Source: Bacillota bacterium (GTDB lineage: Bacteria > Bacillota > Clostridia > Acetivibrionales > JANLFN01). From it: a stretch of 64,000 nt of DNA. The notes under the pieces were generated by a model. That model had not been told where the DNA came from. It made no database searches and saw nothing but the letters and a program-made list of their open reading frames with translations. Below, piece after piece: positions 15,347-23,721 of this stretch (position 1 is the stretch's first letter; every line of letters starts with the position of its first letter). The translations under genes and the position numbers were made by a program. The stretch covers positions 186,001 through 250,000 of the forward strand of contig JAEWTV010000139.1 of the NCBI GenBank assembly GCA_023397675.1, given 5' to 3'.

Positions 15347-15377
15347 AATAAAGGCAGTCTGATGCCTTTATTTTTTT
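15347..15377 (+). terminator. Intrinsic terminator after the SLH gene
   Basis: AATAAAGGCA/TGCCTTTATT stem with a six-base loop and TTTTT tail. Confidence 0.85.
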
Positions 15378-15472
15378 GCATTTTTTGATGAACAAATATA
15401 GTATCCCTTGACTTTAAAAAGGCTGTATCAGAAAATATTATAGATGACTGAAATCTATAACTGGAGGTTATA

Positions 15473-16048
15473 ATGGCTTCTTATACTGTAAAGGATATGG
15501 AACTGAATGAGTTACAGGATATTTATGAAAGAATAGTAAGTGACTTTGCATCTGGAGAATACCCACCATATAATATTCTCTATAATCATTTGAGTTCGGG
15601 TGCTCAGAAAGGGTTTATATTGTCAAAGGACGGTTTTGACATTGCCTACACTTTTTGCTCAGAAGGTGATAAAAGTGGTTATGTACTCATAAACTTGCTG
15701 GCAGTATATAAGGGCTACAGGGGAGAGGGGGCCGGAACAGTATTTCTTGAGAAATTAAAAGGCCTGTTTTCCAATAGTAAAGGTATTATTGTAGAAGTAG
15801 AAAAGCCTGAAGATGCACAAACAATTTCTGAAAAGGAAATTCGCAATAAGAGGATAGATTTCTATAAAAAATCCGGTTTTAAAATTGTTCCGGGAATCGA
15901 ATATTCAATTTGGGGTATACCAATGCACGTAATGGTTTATCAGTCGGTAAATATCACCGTTAATGAAATAGGAAGTGCGATGCGCGAAATTTATCTGTCA
16001 CTTATGGGACAAAACCTTATTCATAAAATGAAATTCAGTATTCAGTAA
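15473..16048 (+). CDS. GNAT-like acetyltransferase
   Basis: 191 residues. The central part fits a GNAT core: LINLLAVYKGYRGEGAGTVF contains the acetyl-CoA loop YRGEGAG and IIVEVEKPEDAQ follows as the next strand, with NKRIDFYKKSGFKIV as motif B. The N-terminal half and the last 35 residues (SVNITVNEIGSAMREIYLS) are not standard. Substrate unknown. GGAGG lies 8 nt before the ATG. It stands alone between a terminator and a separately promoted gene. Confidence 0.75.
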   Translation: MASYTVKDMELNELQDIYERIVSDFASGEYPPYNILYNHLSSGAQKGFILSKDGFDIAYTFCSEGDKSGYVLINLLAVYKGYRGEGAGTVFLEKLKGLFSNSKGIIVEVEKPEDAQTISEKEIRNKRIDFYKKSGFKIVPGIEYSIWGIPMHVMVYQSVNITVNEIGSAMREIYLSLMGQNLIHKMKFSIQ

Positions 16049-16114
16049 CAAAAGCATTTATCCCTTAAATTAATGCTGTGGTTGAACTTCAGAGTAGTTG
16101 CAAACCACTGTTTG

Positions 16115-16170
16115 TTGACACTAAAAGCTCTTTTAAGATATACTATTTATGTTTTCCAAACTTGGAAAAC
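16115..16170 (+). promoter_or_regulatory. Promoter plus palindromic operator of the glycosyltransferase gene
   Basis: TTGACA (16115-16120), 18-nt spacer, TATACT (16139-16144). A perfect palindrome with arms GTTTTCCAA and TTGGAAAAC separated by 2 nt lies at 16151-16170, over the expected start point, so a repressor site is likely. The 2-nt centre makes a transcript hairpin less likely. The cognate regulator is not evident nearby. Confidence 0.5.
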
Positions 16171-16200
16171 CTATACTAAATAATGAATGGAAGGTTACCA

Positions 16201-17775
16201 ATGTCTGATGAACGCAAGCTTCAATTAAAAAAATACCTGCTGCTTATAGCAGCTGCTTTTGCGGGATTTGTTCTTGTATTGATATGTACTTCAAAGTATG
16301 GTCCCGGAGTAACGCATGATTCGGTTGCTTATATTTATGCTGCTGATAGCTTATCGCACGGCAACGGTTACGAATATTTCGGATATGTAAGTCCATTTAT
16401 TCAGTGGCCACCGTTATTCCCGACGCTTCTTTCGGGAACAGATCTGCTGGGTATTAATGCAATGGATGCTTCAAGATATATAAATGCACTTGCATTTGCT
16501 GCAATAGTTTTTCTTTGTGGTAAGTGGTTTACAGAAAGACTGAGAAATCCTGTAATTGCTTTACTTGGAACGCTTGCAGTACTTTTTGCACCACCGCTTT
16601 TGAGTATGTCAATTAACGTTTGGACTGAAACACTTTTTGTTCTATTTTTTGCAGCATTTTTCATATCTTTTGATAAATATATTCGGACAGACCGAAAGCG
16701 CTGGCTTGTCTGGGCGTCGGTTTTTACAGCTCTGGCATGTCTGGAACGTTATATGGGTGTTACCATAATAGCAATTGCATGTCTAGTGCTGCTGTTACAG
16801 AAAAAAAGCTTTAAAATCAGAGTAATAAATATTTTTACCTTTGGATTAATTTCAGCTGTTCCAACGTTGATATGGGTAATAAGAAATTATATTGAATCAT
16901 CAACACTTGTCGGTGTACGTCCTCCGGCGCTTGTTACGCTGGCTCATAATATTAAGCTTACAGCAAAAACCCTTGCTTCATGGGTACTCCCATATAACAA
17001 TCTGGAAAATCTTCTTCCGTCTGCAGGACAAAAGTTTATGCTTGCTTTATCAATATTGGCTTTCCTTGTTATAGTAGCTCTGATAGCTAGAGCTGTATAC
17101 CTGGTTATCAAGAAAAGCGGTAAGGATGGATTGCTTAAAAGCACATCCAACAAACGGATTATTCTGGTTCTTGCGGGTTATATAATAATTTATACCGTAT
17201 ATATGATAATTTCTGCAACCAAGGTTGCTTTTGATCCGATTGGCGACAGATATATGATACCTGTCTACATTCCTCTTATTATTCTGGCAGTACTGCTTGT
17301 TGACAATGCAAAAAGCATATTCAAATCAATTGATTCCAGAAAGATTCTTTCGGGAGCGTTGGTTTTGGTAACAGCCGTTTGGCTTTTATATCCAGCATTA
17401 AGGACAGCAGAGGTTGTTAAAACAACTACTGAATACGGAACAGGCGGATATGCTTCGACAGAATGGACAAGTAATAACCTTATAAAATACATAAGAGGTT
17501 CAGCCCCCGATGGTACTGTATTTACTAATGATGCGGCTGCAGTTAACACTGCTGCAGGCATTGATGCTAAATACACACCAAGAAAAAACGGCCCTGAGAT
17601 ATATGGTGTTGAGAAATTTAAGAAACTTGTTGAAAGCAGCAAAGCTTCATATCTGGTATGGTTCAGCACGGTGGAGAATAACTCCATTTACACTCCCGAG
17701 GACGTTGGAAAACTTTATAATGTTGAAAAAATAATTAGTATGCCTGAAGGTGCGGTTTATAAGATTACCAAATAG
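16201..17775 (+). CDS. Multi-pass membrane glycosyltransferase (GT-C, ArnT/PMT-like)
   Basis: 524 residues with about ten to twelve hydrophobic helices and a C-terminal extracytoplasmic domain (about residues 400-524). The first outer loop holds the acidic residue in THDSVAYIYAADSLSHG and PPLFPTLL, the pattern of GT-C enzymes (ArnT/PMT/dolichol-mannosyltransferase-like) that use lipid-linked sugars. It should glycosylate a lipid, wall polymer or protein at the outer face of the membrane; acceptor and sugar are unknown. Start: ATG 16183 lacks a ribosome site while ATG 16201 has GGAAGG 6 nt ahead. It is a single-gene unit with its own promoter, palindrome and terminator. Confidence 0.8.
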   Translation: MSDERKLQLKKYLLLIAAAFAGFVLVLICTSKYGPGVTHDSVAYIYAADSLSHGNGYEYFGYVSPFIQWPPLFPTLLSGTDLLGINAMDASRYINALAFAAIVFLCGKWFTERLRNPVIALLGTLAVLFAPPLLSMSINVWTETLFVLFFAAFFISFDKYIRTDRKRWLVWASVFTALACLERYMGVTIIAIACLVLLLQKKSFKIRVINIFTFGLISAVPTLIWVIRNYIESSTLVGVRPPALVTLAHNIKLTAKTLASWVLPYNNLENLLPSAGQKFMLALSILAFLVIVALIARAVYLVIKKSGKDGLLKSTSNKRIILVLAGYIIIYTVYMIISATKVAFDPIGDRYMIPVYIPLIILAVLLVDNAKSIFKSIDSRKILSGALVLVTAVWLLYPALRTAEVVKTTTEYGTGGYASTEWTSNNLIKYIRGSAPDGTVFTNDAAAVNTAAGIDAKYTPRKNGPEIYGVEKFKKLVESSKASYLVWFSTVENNSIYTPEDVGKLYNVEKIISMPEGAVYKITK

Positions 17776-17789
17776 AAAATAAAATCTTA

Positions 17790-17819
17790 AGCAGATAACA
17801 TTAAGTTATCTGCTTTTTT
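17790..17819 (+). terminator. Intrinsic terminator
   Basis: AGCAGATAAC/GTTATCTGCT stem, short loop, TTTTTT tail; ends the glycosyltransferase unit. Confidence 0.88.
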
Positions 17820-17842
17820 GTTGGAAACTTTTATAAAACCCC

Positions 17843-17891
17843 TTGACAATTATTTCTTACATGTGTAATATATAATTATCCTACAATTGTA
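17843..17891 (+). promoter_or_regulatory. BlaI-type promoter with two operators
   Basis: TTGACA (17843-17848), 17-nt spacer, TAATAT (17866-17871). Two TACA/TGTA palindromes, TTACATGTGTAA at 17857-17868 and TACAATTGTA at 17882-17891, match the BlaI/MecI operator pattern. The first overlaps the -10 box and the second the transcript start, so the repressor gene 22 nt downstream should be autoregulated. Confidence 0.75.
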
Positions 17892-17912
17892 ATCCAACAG
17901 GGAGTGATTTTT

Positions 17913-18287
17913 TTGAAAGCAATACCTCAGATATCTGAAGCAGAGCTTGAAGTTATAAAAATATTATGGGAGCTTGGTGAAGCTACAAGTACTCAAATTG
18001 TTGACAGATTTGAAGGGAAATCGGACTGGAAGCCCAAGACCATACATACCTTGATAACACGGCTTGTTTCAAAGGAAGCTGTAAATGCAAAAAAAATTGA
18101 CGGCAAGTCATACCTTTATTCTCCAAAAATAACAGAAGAAGAGTACAGGAGCTATGCAAACGAGTCTTTCCTAAAAAAACTTTATAATGGTTCTGTTAAC
18201 TTAATGCTTTCCACATTTATAAAGGAAAAAAACCTTACAAAAGAAGATATTGATAAGCTTAAACAGCTTTTGGATGAGGAGGAATAA
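17913..18287 (+). CDS. BlaI/MecI-family repressor
   Basis: 124 residues. The winged helix runs from ISEAELEVIKILWELG to KPKTIHTLITRLVSKEAVNAK and the C-terminal part is the dimerisation/cleavage region (ANESFLKKLYNGSVNLMLSTF). BlaI-type repressors block their own operon until cleaved after activation of a membrane M56 sensor protease. Start: GTG 17904 is in frame, but TTG 17913 gives the family's normal N-terminus MKAIPQISEAE and has GGGAG 8 nt ahead. The M56 gene begins 2 nt after the stop. Confidence 0.92.
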   Translation: MKAIPQISEAELEVIKILWELGEATSTQIVDRFEGKSDWKPKTIHTLITRLVSKEAVNAKKIDGKSYLYSPKITEEEYRSYANESFLKKLYNGSVNLMLSTFIKEKNLTKEDIDKLKQLLDEEE

Positions 18288-18289
18288 GT

Positions 18290-20533
18290 ATGGAAAGTAT
18301 TTTTAAGACTATACTTGTTACCTCTCTATATGCAAGTATAGTCGGAATTTCAATATTAATTATTAAAACTATTCTGAAAAACAGGATAAATCCAAAATGG
18401 CATTATATTATTTGGTTTGTACTTGTATTAAAACTTGTAATACCTTTTGGACCGGGAAGTATTTTTAGCCTTTTCAACACTGTTCCGGCAGTACCGCATA
18501 ATATTGATTTTTCACTTGATTATGAGACCTATCATAAATCAATAGAAGCCTTTAGGCTTGATAATATGAAAATTCCTTTCGGAATGCAGGCTAAGGATGT
18601 AACACTATCCATTGCGGCAGTTGCAGAGAAGGTATTGCCTTATGTGTGGATGATAGGTGTTGCTGCCATGCTGGGGTGGCTGTTATATACTCACTTTTCC
18701 TTGTACAGAAAAGTGAGAAAAAATTCGAGGGAAATACCTGACAGGCTTTATTCGATTTTAGAAAATTGTAAACAGCAGTTTGATATAAGTATGGATATTC
18801 CAATTGTTATTCAGGATATAATAAAAACACCTGCCATTTTTGGGATTATTAAGCCAAAAATTCTTGTTTCGCCTGATATATTAAACTTAAGTGACAAGGA
18901 TATATCCTACGTTTTTCTTCATGAGCTTGCTCATTTTCAAAGAAAGGATACTGCTGCAAATTATATTTTGCTTATACTTCAGACGATTCACTGGTTTAAC
19001 CCTGTTATATGGTTTTGCTTCAGGAAAATCCGCCAGGATATTGAAGTTGCGGCAGATGAAAAGGTTTTAGGATTACTTGAGAGGAATGAACAAAAAGAAT
19101 ACGGAAAAGCTCTTTTGTCCATTCTTGAAAGCTTCACTGCCGTTAAACTAGCTCCAAGGCTTATCGGCATGGTTGATGATAAAAAGAATATCGAAAGGAG
19201 AATCAGAATGATTAAAATGGCTGATTTCTTTAAAAGCAAGAGACGAATGGCAGTAATGACGGGTGTGATATGCATGGCTCTCCTTGGTGGAGTTTTGCTT
19301 ACAAATGCAGCTGAAAATGGTGATAAAAATAGTATTCCTCCGAAAATAACGAATACTGAAAACTATTCATCGGAGAAACTGATAAAGCTTAAAAATCCTT
19401 ATGTAGGTGATCATGTGAAAAACCTTAACCTGGTTGAAAACTTACCTCTTGGCAACATGAAAACGGGTATATCACTTCAAACTGAAAAAGAGCCTTATGG
19501 AATGACTGTTGATTATGACCTTCGTGCATCGGGACTTAGTGAAGAAATTATTGAAGATACTTTCAGAAACAATGCGGTTCTGATTTTTGCCCTTATAGAT
19601 AATCTGGATGAATTTACATTTGACAACAATCCAGGGGGTGGGAAAAAGTACAGTTATTCAAGATCGCAGCTTCAGCAAAATTATGTTAAGGACTTAAGAG
19701 AATATGCAAAGGATAAGGATTCGCTGGATTTATTAATAAACAGCCTCTCTCTGAGATTTCAAATATACTCGGAAAAATATTCTCTGGCAATATCAAGTGT
19801 ACCAGGTTTAAAAATAACTGCAAGATATAATGAGGGTGATTTTAAAGTAAAATACTCGGTTAATTATGGTGAATTATTAAATTGGAACCCACCTTCACCG
19901 ATTGAAAACAAGGGAAATTACAGTGAGCAACCAATATCGACGCCTGTTTACTGGAGTCCTATGACTAATGGAAAGGTAAACACAGAAAAAATTTCTCTTG
20001 TTGCCGAAATAAGAAATGGTACAAAACTTATAGCTGAAAAGAAGCTAAACATAATAGGAGACTCAGCAAACTTCGTTTTTACTGTCCAGCCTTCTGCTGA
20101 TATTTATCTAGAGAATACAAATGCAGTGAGCCCTCATCAAAGTAGTGATGCCTCGGAGATGGTTACCAACCAAAAATCTGCTGAAGTTTACAGTAAGACA
20201 ACCTCTGATCAAAGTAGTGATGCCTTGGGAGTGGTTACCAAGTATTTCGATGCTTTTGCAAAAGCCGATTACAAAACAATGAGTACTCTGGCAACTGAAC
20301 ATCACAACAGTTTATACATACACAAAGGCGATGTCTTTGGTATGAAATGGGCAAAAGCAAAGAACATAAAGTATGAAAGTGCTCATGGTAAACTGAGATT
20401 CTTCATAGATGTAGACATGGAAGCCGCCGAAATCTCAGCATTTGACCCAGAACAAAAGGAGACATCTTTCTATGTGCAGCTTATTAAAGGTCAGGACGGT
20501 AAGTGGCGTATAGATGAATACACTACCGGCTGA
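18290..20533 (+). CDS. M56-family (BlaR1/MecR1-like) membrane metalloprotease sensor
   Basis: 747 residues. The N-terminal 340 residues hold about four membrane helices and the cytoplasmic M56 zinc protease with HELAH at residues 211-215 and a downstream EVAADEKVLG segment. There is no penicillin-binding sensor domain. The outside part instead holds a beta-rich region (about 350-600) and a C-terminal domain similar to DUF4829 (VVTKYFDAFAKADYKTMSTL...QDGKWRIDEY). Between them SSDA...VVT-like units are repeated (20137-20245). It should cleave the upstream BlaI repressor on sensing a wall or membrane signal. The coupling by 2 nt supports this pair. Confidence 0.85.
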   Translation: MESIFKTILVTSLYASIVGISILIIKTILKNRINPKWHYIIWFVLVLKLVIPFGPGSIFSLFNTVPAVPHNIDFSLDYETYHKSIEAFRLDNMKIPFGMQAKDVTLSIAAVAEKVLPYVWMIGVAAMLGWLLYTHFSLYRKVRKNSREIPDRLYSILENCKQQFDISMDIPIVIQDIIKTPAIFGIIKPKILVSPDILNLSDKDISYVFLHELAHFQRKDTAANYILLILQTIHWFNPVIWFCFRKIRQDIEVAADEKVLGLLERNEQKEYGKALLSILESFTAVKLAPRLIGMVDDKKNIERRIRMIKMADFFKSKRRMAVMTGVICMALLGGVLLTNAAENGDKNSIPPKITNTENYSSEKLIKLKNPYVGDHVKNLNLVENLPLGNMKTGISLQTEKEPYGMTVDYDLRASGLSEEIIEDTFRNNAVLIFALIDNLDEFTFDNNPGGGKKYSYSRSQLQQNYVKDLREYAKDKDSLDLLINSLSLRFQIYSEKYSLAISSVPGLKITARYNEGDFKVKYSVNYGELLNWNPPSPIENKGNYSEQPISTPVYWSPMTNGKVNTEKISLVAEIRNGTKLIAEKKLNIIGDSANFVFTVQPSADIYLENTNAVSPHQSSDASEMVTNQKSAEVYSKTTSDQSSDALGVVTKYFDAFAKADYKTMSTLATEHHNSLYIHKGDVFGMKWAKAKNIKYESAHGKLRFFIDVDMEAAEISAFDPEQKETSFYVQLIKGQDGKWRIDEYTTG

Positions 20534-20540
20534 CCTAAGT

Positions 20541-21521
20541 TTAGAAGCCTAATAGGCTTAAAATTTTATCTTCAACCTTCCTGTTTACGCCTTTATATGG
20601 GTAATCATGAATGTGAATTGCAGGGTTGAAGTTCAATTCGATAATTCCATAGTTACTTATGTCAGGGGCTGCCGTAATATCCTTTATTATTATGTCGGCC
20701 CCGCATATTTTTGCACCTACTGACTTGGCGGCTTTAACAGCAATAGTCTTATACTCCTCACGTATTTCATCTGTAAAATCCAGACTGTCTCCGCCAGTAC
20801 TAATATTTGAGTTTTCACGCAAATAAACAGTTTCTCCGTTTGCCGGGATATAGTCAATATTTTTACCTTGCTGCGAAAGGTATTCCTTTTCCGTCACCCC
20901 AAGATTTATTTTCTCCAAAGGTGTTACATAACCTTTACCTCTTAATGGGTCTTTGTTTTTCTCTACAACAAGTTCAGATATACTCTGGATTCCGTCACCT
21001 GTAACATTTGCCGGTACTCTGTGCAAAATTCCTACTACCTCGTCACCGATTACCAGAAACCTGTATTCATTTCCTGAAATAAATTCTTCTATGAGTACTG
21101 AACTGTCATATCCGAAAGCATATTCCAATGAGAATCTGTATTCCTTTTCAGTTGCATTTTTAGCAAGTATCTGAACACCCTTACCGAAATTTGTTGATTT
21201 AGGCTTGATTACAATACTTTTACCTTTAAAGGAATCTGCAATTTTGAGGCCTTCCTCAACAGTACGGACTGTAAAGCCCTCTGGCACTCTCATGCCATGC
21301 TCCTTAAGAATAATTTTTGTTACTTCTTTGTTTTCCATTATAAGAGGAGCTATGTAAGTATCCACTGAAGTCTTTGTTGCCTGTTTTACATACTCTGTTT
21401 TTTCTCCATTAGACAACCTTATGAAATTATCATCCCAGTCCAAAACATCTACTTTTATTCCGCGGTTTAATGCTTCCTTGATAAGAATCTGGGTTGATAG
21501 CTCAAGCTTTTTATAGTCCAT
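20541..21521 (-). CDS. ATP-grasp glutathione-synthetase part of a split GshF
   Basis: 326 residues with an ATP-grasp fold like the C-terminal half of GshF and cyanophycin synthetase. Visible are IVIKPKSTNFGKGVQIL (ATP-binding lysine and glycine loop), VLIEEFISGNEYRFLVIGD, and the metal-binding GIIELNFNPAIHIH near the end. It should join glycine to gamma-glutamylcysteine (or make a related thiol peptide) with ATP. Its start lies 2 nt beyond the stop of the gshA gene, whose last codons supply GGGAGG, so translation is coupled. In many Firmicutes the two domains are one GshF polypeptide; here they are separate. No terminator separates it from the convergent M56 gene. Confidence 0.82.
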   Translation of the reverse strand: MDYKKLELSTQILIKEALNRGIKVDVLDWDDNFIRLSNGEKTEYVKQATKTSVDTYIAPLIMENKEVTKIILKEHGMRVPEGFTVRTVEEGLKIADSFKGKSIVIKPKSTNFGKGVQILAKNATEKEYRFSLEYAFGYDSSVLIEEFISGNEYRFLVIGDEVVGILHRVPANVTGDGIQSISELVVEKNKDPLRGKGYVTPLEKINLGVTEKEYLSQQGKNIDYIPANGETVYLRENSNISTGGDSLDFTDEIREEYKTIAVKAAKSVGAKICGADIIIKDITAAPDISNYGIIELNFNPAIHIHDYPYKGVNRKVEDKILSLLGF

Positions 21522-21523
21522 TT

Positions 21524-22930
21524 TTAAGTCCTCCCTGCTAATACGTGAGAATATTTTTTTGCATATCTGACACCAAACTGAAGAAAACTTTCCTTGCTTT
21601 TCGACATTTCAGATACTATCCTTTGTGAAGGTAAAAGTTCCGGATCAATAAGTTTCTGGTATTCCTTGCCCACGCTTGTTATATAGTTTTTATCCCCTGT
21701 ACTGTCTTCTATAATTACCGCTATATCACTAAGCTTTTTGAAAATTTCCCCGCCGAAGTCCCTTAACACTTTATAATTGTTACTGTATCTATATAGAGGT
21801 AAATCTTTTCTCCTGCCATAGAGTGAAACAAGGTGATGGTTGAAATTTATTTCTTCAAGCTCAGTTTCTGTTATTTCAGGACTTTCATTAAGGAGACAGA
21901 ACAGCATGAATATCTGAAGAAAGCGCAGCTGGTCAATACTTATACCCAATTCTTCAAAGGGGTTCAAATCAATAATCCGCACCTCCATATATTTGATACC
22001 GTTTTTACGTAGTGCCTCAAGCTGTGTTTCACTGGTTGAAACTACTTGTTTTGGCCTGATAGGAGAATAGAATTCGCTTTCCCTTTGAATGCTGCCTTCT
22101 GCAAGCATCTTTTCTATTTTCTCGGTATACTCTGAAAGACTGCTAAAAAGGACATTGTTTTTTCCATCATTGGTATCTGAGTAGCCAAATCTGCTTACTC
22201 TCAGGGATGTTATATATTTGCTGAAATCCTTTACTATATCACAACAGTCGGGACAGCATTTTTGTATAACTGCAAGCTCTTTTTTTATTACAGGGTTATA
22301 TGTTGAATCACATACAGGCGATGCACCAAAGAGATAAATCAACAGCCAGCGGTAACGTAAAAAGTTCCTTGCTGCAGAAACATATGCTTCATTAACAAAC
22401 TCCTGCCTATCCATCCCGTTACCGAAATTATCATATAAAAGGTTAAGCAAACTGTTGTCAAAGGAAAAATTATAATGAATGCCGGAAATCATCTGCATTT
22501 TCCTGCCATAGCGTTTCGCGAGGTTTTCACGGTATTCCTCTTTTTTTCGCCCTTCTTCTGTTTCATTGAACCTTGCAATAGGTATAAGATCATCACCCGG
22601 AAGCTTGGGGGGCATACTTAAAGGCCAGAGCATCTCACTTCCGATGCCTTCTTTCACTTCAGTATTTATTTGCTTTAAAGCCTTATAGGTTTCCTCAATG
22701 GATGGAAGGGGAGGCGTAATCATTTCTATCTGGCTTTCTGAAAAGTCTGTTGTAATCCTAGGATTTTGAGTTTTGTCTCCAAATGCAGCTGGATGTGGAG
22801 TTAACGCAAGTTCTCCTCCGGATGTTATTCTTTGGGATTCTTTTTCAAGCCCAAATAAACCCATGGTTAAAAGACTTCCGCTGTTACTTTCAATAACCAT
22901 ATCTGTGACCTGATTATAATTCCAATTCAT
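21524..22930 (-). CDS. gshA: Glutamate-cysteine ligase (GshA part of split GshF)
   Basis: 468 residues of the GshA type I family as found in the first half of GshF. The N-terminus GLFGLEKESQRITSGGELAL and the ITTDFSESQIEMITPP segment carry the acidic metal and glutamate-binding residues; SGIHYNFSFDN and KYMEVRIIDLNPFEELGIS follow in the usual order. It makes gamma-glutamylcysteine from Glu, Cys and ATP in the cytoplasm. AAGGAGG lies 7 nt before the ATG. The following ATP-grasp gene completes glutathione synthesis. An ArsR-family gene lies immediately upstream with GTTC/GAAC half-sites in both promoters. Confidence 0.88.
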   Translation of the reverse strand: MNWNYNQVTDMVIESNSGSLLTMGLFGLEKESQRITSGGELALTPHPAAFGDKTQNPRITTDFSESQIEMITPPLPSIEETYKALKQINTEVKEGIGSEMLWPLSMPPKLPGDDLIPIARFNETEEGRKKEEYRENLAKRYGRKMQMISGIHYNFSFDNSLLNLLYDNFGNGMDRQEFVNEAYVSAARNFLRYRWLLIYLFGASPVCDSTYNPVIKKELAVIQKCCPDCCDIVKDFSKYITSLRVSRFGYSDTNDGKNNVLFSSLSEYTEKIEKMLAEGSIQRESEFYSPIRPKQVVSTSETQLEALRKNGIKYMEVRIIDLNPFEELGISIDQLRFLQIFMLFCLLNESPEITETELEEINFNHHLVSLYGRRKDLPLYRYSNNYKVLRDFGGEIFKKLSDIAVIIEDSTGDKNYITSVGKEYQKLIDPELLPSQRIVSEMSKSKESFLQFGVRYAKKYSHVLAGRT

Positions 22931-22979
22931 AGCGACCTCCTTAACAAATAGTATTTATTGAAATACTAAATCTATTAGT

Positions 22980-23013
22980 GTTCTATAGTTATAAGGTTTT
23001 AAGAATGTCGAAC
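22980..23013 (-). promoter_or_regulatory. Half-site pair upstream of gshA resembling the ArsR promoter site
   Basis: On the minus strand GTTCGA and TATAGAAC flank 20 nt that hold the likely gshA promoter. The same half-sites occur closer together in the arsR promoter at 23339-23356. Shared control is inference; the wider spacing here is a weakness. Confidence 0.35.
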
Positions 23014-23031
23014 AGTATACCAAAAAAATAA

Positions 23032-23337
23032 TTACTTTAAAAAATCTCTTATTGCATTTACGGCTTCCATATTAATCTTACACTTAAAGTTCTGTCCATT
23101 TCGGGTACAGGTAATCAGACCAGCATTTTCAAGCTCCTTAAAATGGTGGGATATTGTTGATCTGGATAAACTCATACAGCAGCACGCTTTTGTAAAGCAT
23201 TTTTCAATACCATCGTCAAAAAAGCGGGTATCACTGCCATCTGATGTTTTATGCCAATCATAAAGCATTTTGAATATATTTAATCTTTGTTCGCTCGAAA
23301 GAGCTTTAAATATTTTAACCATATCTAAGTTCATCAT
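23032..23337 (-). CDS. ArsR-family metal/thiol-responsive regulator
   Basis: About 101 residues with an ArsR winged helix: MVKIFKALSSEQRLNIFKML, then SRSTISHHFKELENAGLI as the recognition helix. A cluster FTKACCCMSLSRS just before that helix holds three adjacent cysteines, the place where metal-sensing ArsR proteins bind thiophilic metals. A further Cys lies in KCFTK and others in TCTRNGQNFKC. ATG 23337 is preferred over an upstream TTG at 23358 because the -10 box TATCAT lies at 23344-23349, which puts the transcript start on or next to this ATG. It stands upstream of gshA on the same strand and may tune thiol synthesis. Confidence 0.85.
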   Translation of the reverse strand: MMNLDMVKIFKALSSEQRLNIFKMLYDWHKTSDGSDTRFFDDGIEKCFTKACCCMSLSRSTISHHFKELENAGLITCTRNGQNFKCKINMEAVNAIRDFLK

Positions 23338-23338
23338 A

Positions 23339-23372
23339 GTTCTATGATAATCGAACAATAATATTCTGTCAA
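23339..23372 (-). promoter_or_regulatory. arsR promoter with overlapping palindromic operator
   Basis: Minus-strand TTGACA (23367-23372), 17-nt spacer, TATCAT (23344-23349). An 18-bp imperfect palindrome GTTC-N10-GAAC (23339-23356) covers the -10 box, suggesting autorepression. The expected start point coincides with ATG 23337, so the mRNA would be leaderless. Confidence 0.5.
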
Positions 23373-23721
23373 TATTAAGTTAAGAAATTATTGTAAATAA
23401 TTAACTGATTATTAGGAAGGTTTTTCATAGCTGCTAATTTATATATATAATAAGGTTAGTGTGTAGGCATCCGGTAACAAAAGTCTGATAATTGTCAGGC
23501 TTTTTATAATGTTTAGGAAATTATAGTTCTACCTTGATTTATTAATTTCAGTTAAGAGCATTTCATTAAAGTCTTCATTATAGTCTTTTTCAAAGACTTT
23601 ATTCTTTTAAAAAATGTACTCTGTGTATTTTGTCTATATATGTCACATTAAGAAGGATTTTGGGTTTATATGTTGAATTTAATAACTAATAAGAATTTCT
23701 TCAAATAAAGGGGAAAAAGAG
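23373..23721. other. Intergenic region before the chemoreceptor gene
   Basis: About 350 bases without a convincing gene. It holds two short plus-strand hairpins with T-rich tails: 23481-23506 (AAGTCTGA/TCAGGCTT then TTTT) and 23582-23608 (AGTCTTT/AAAGACT then TTATTCTTTT). These may be leader terminators for the chemoreceptor or remnants of a small RNA; no known riboswitch class was recognised. AT content is high throughout. Confidence 0.4.
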
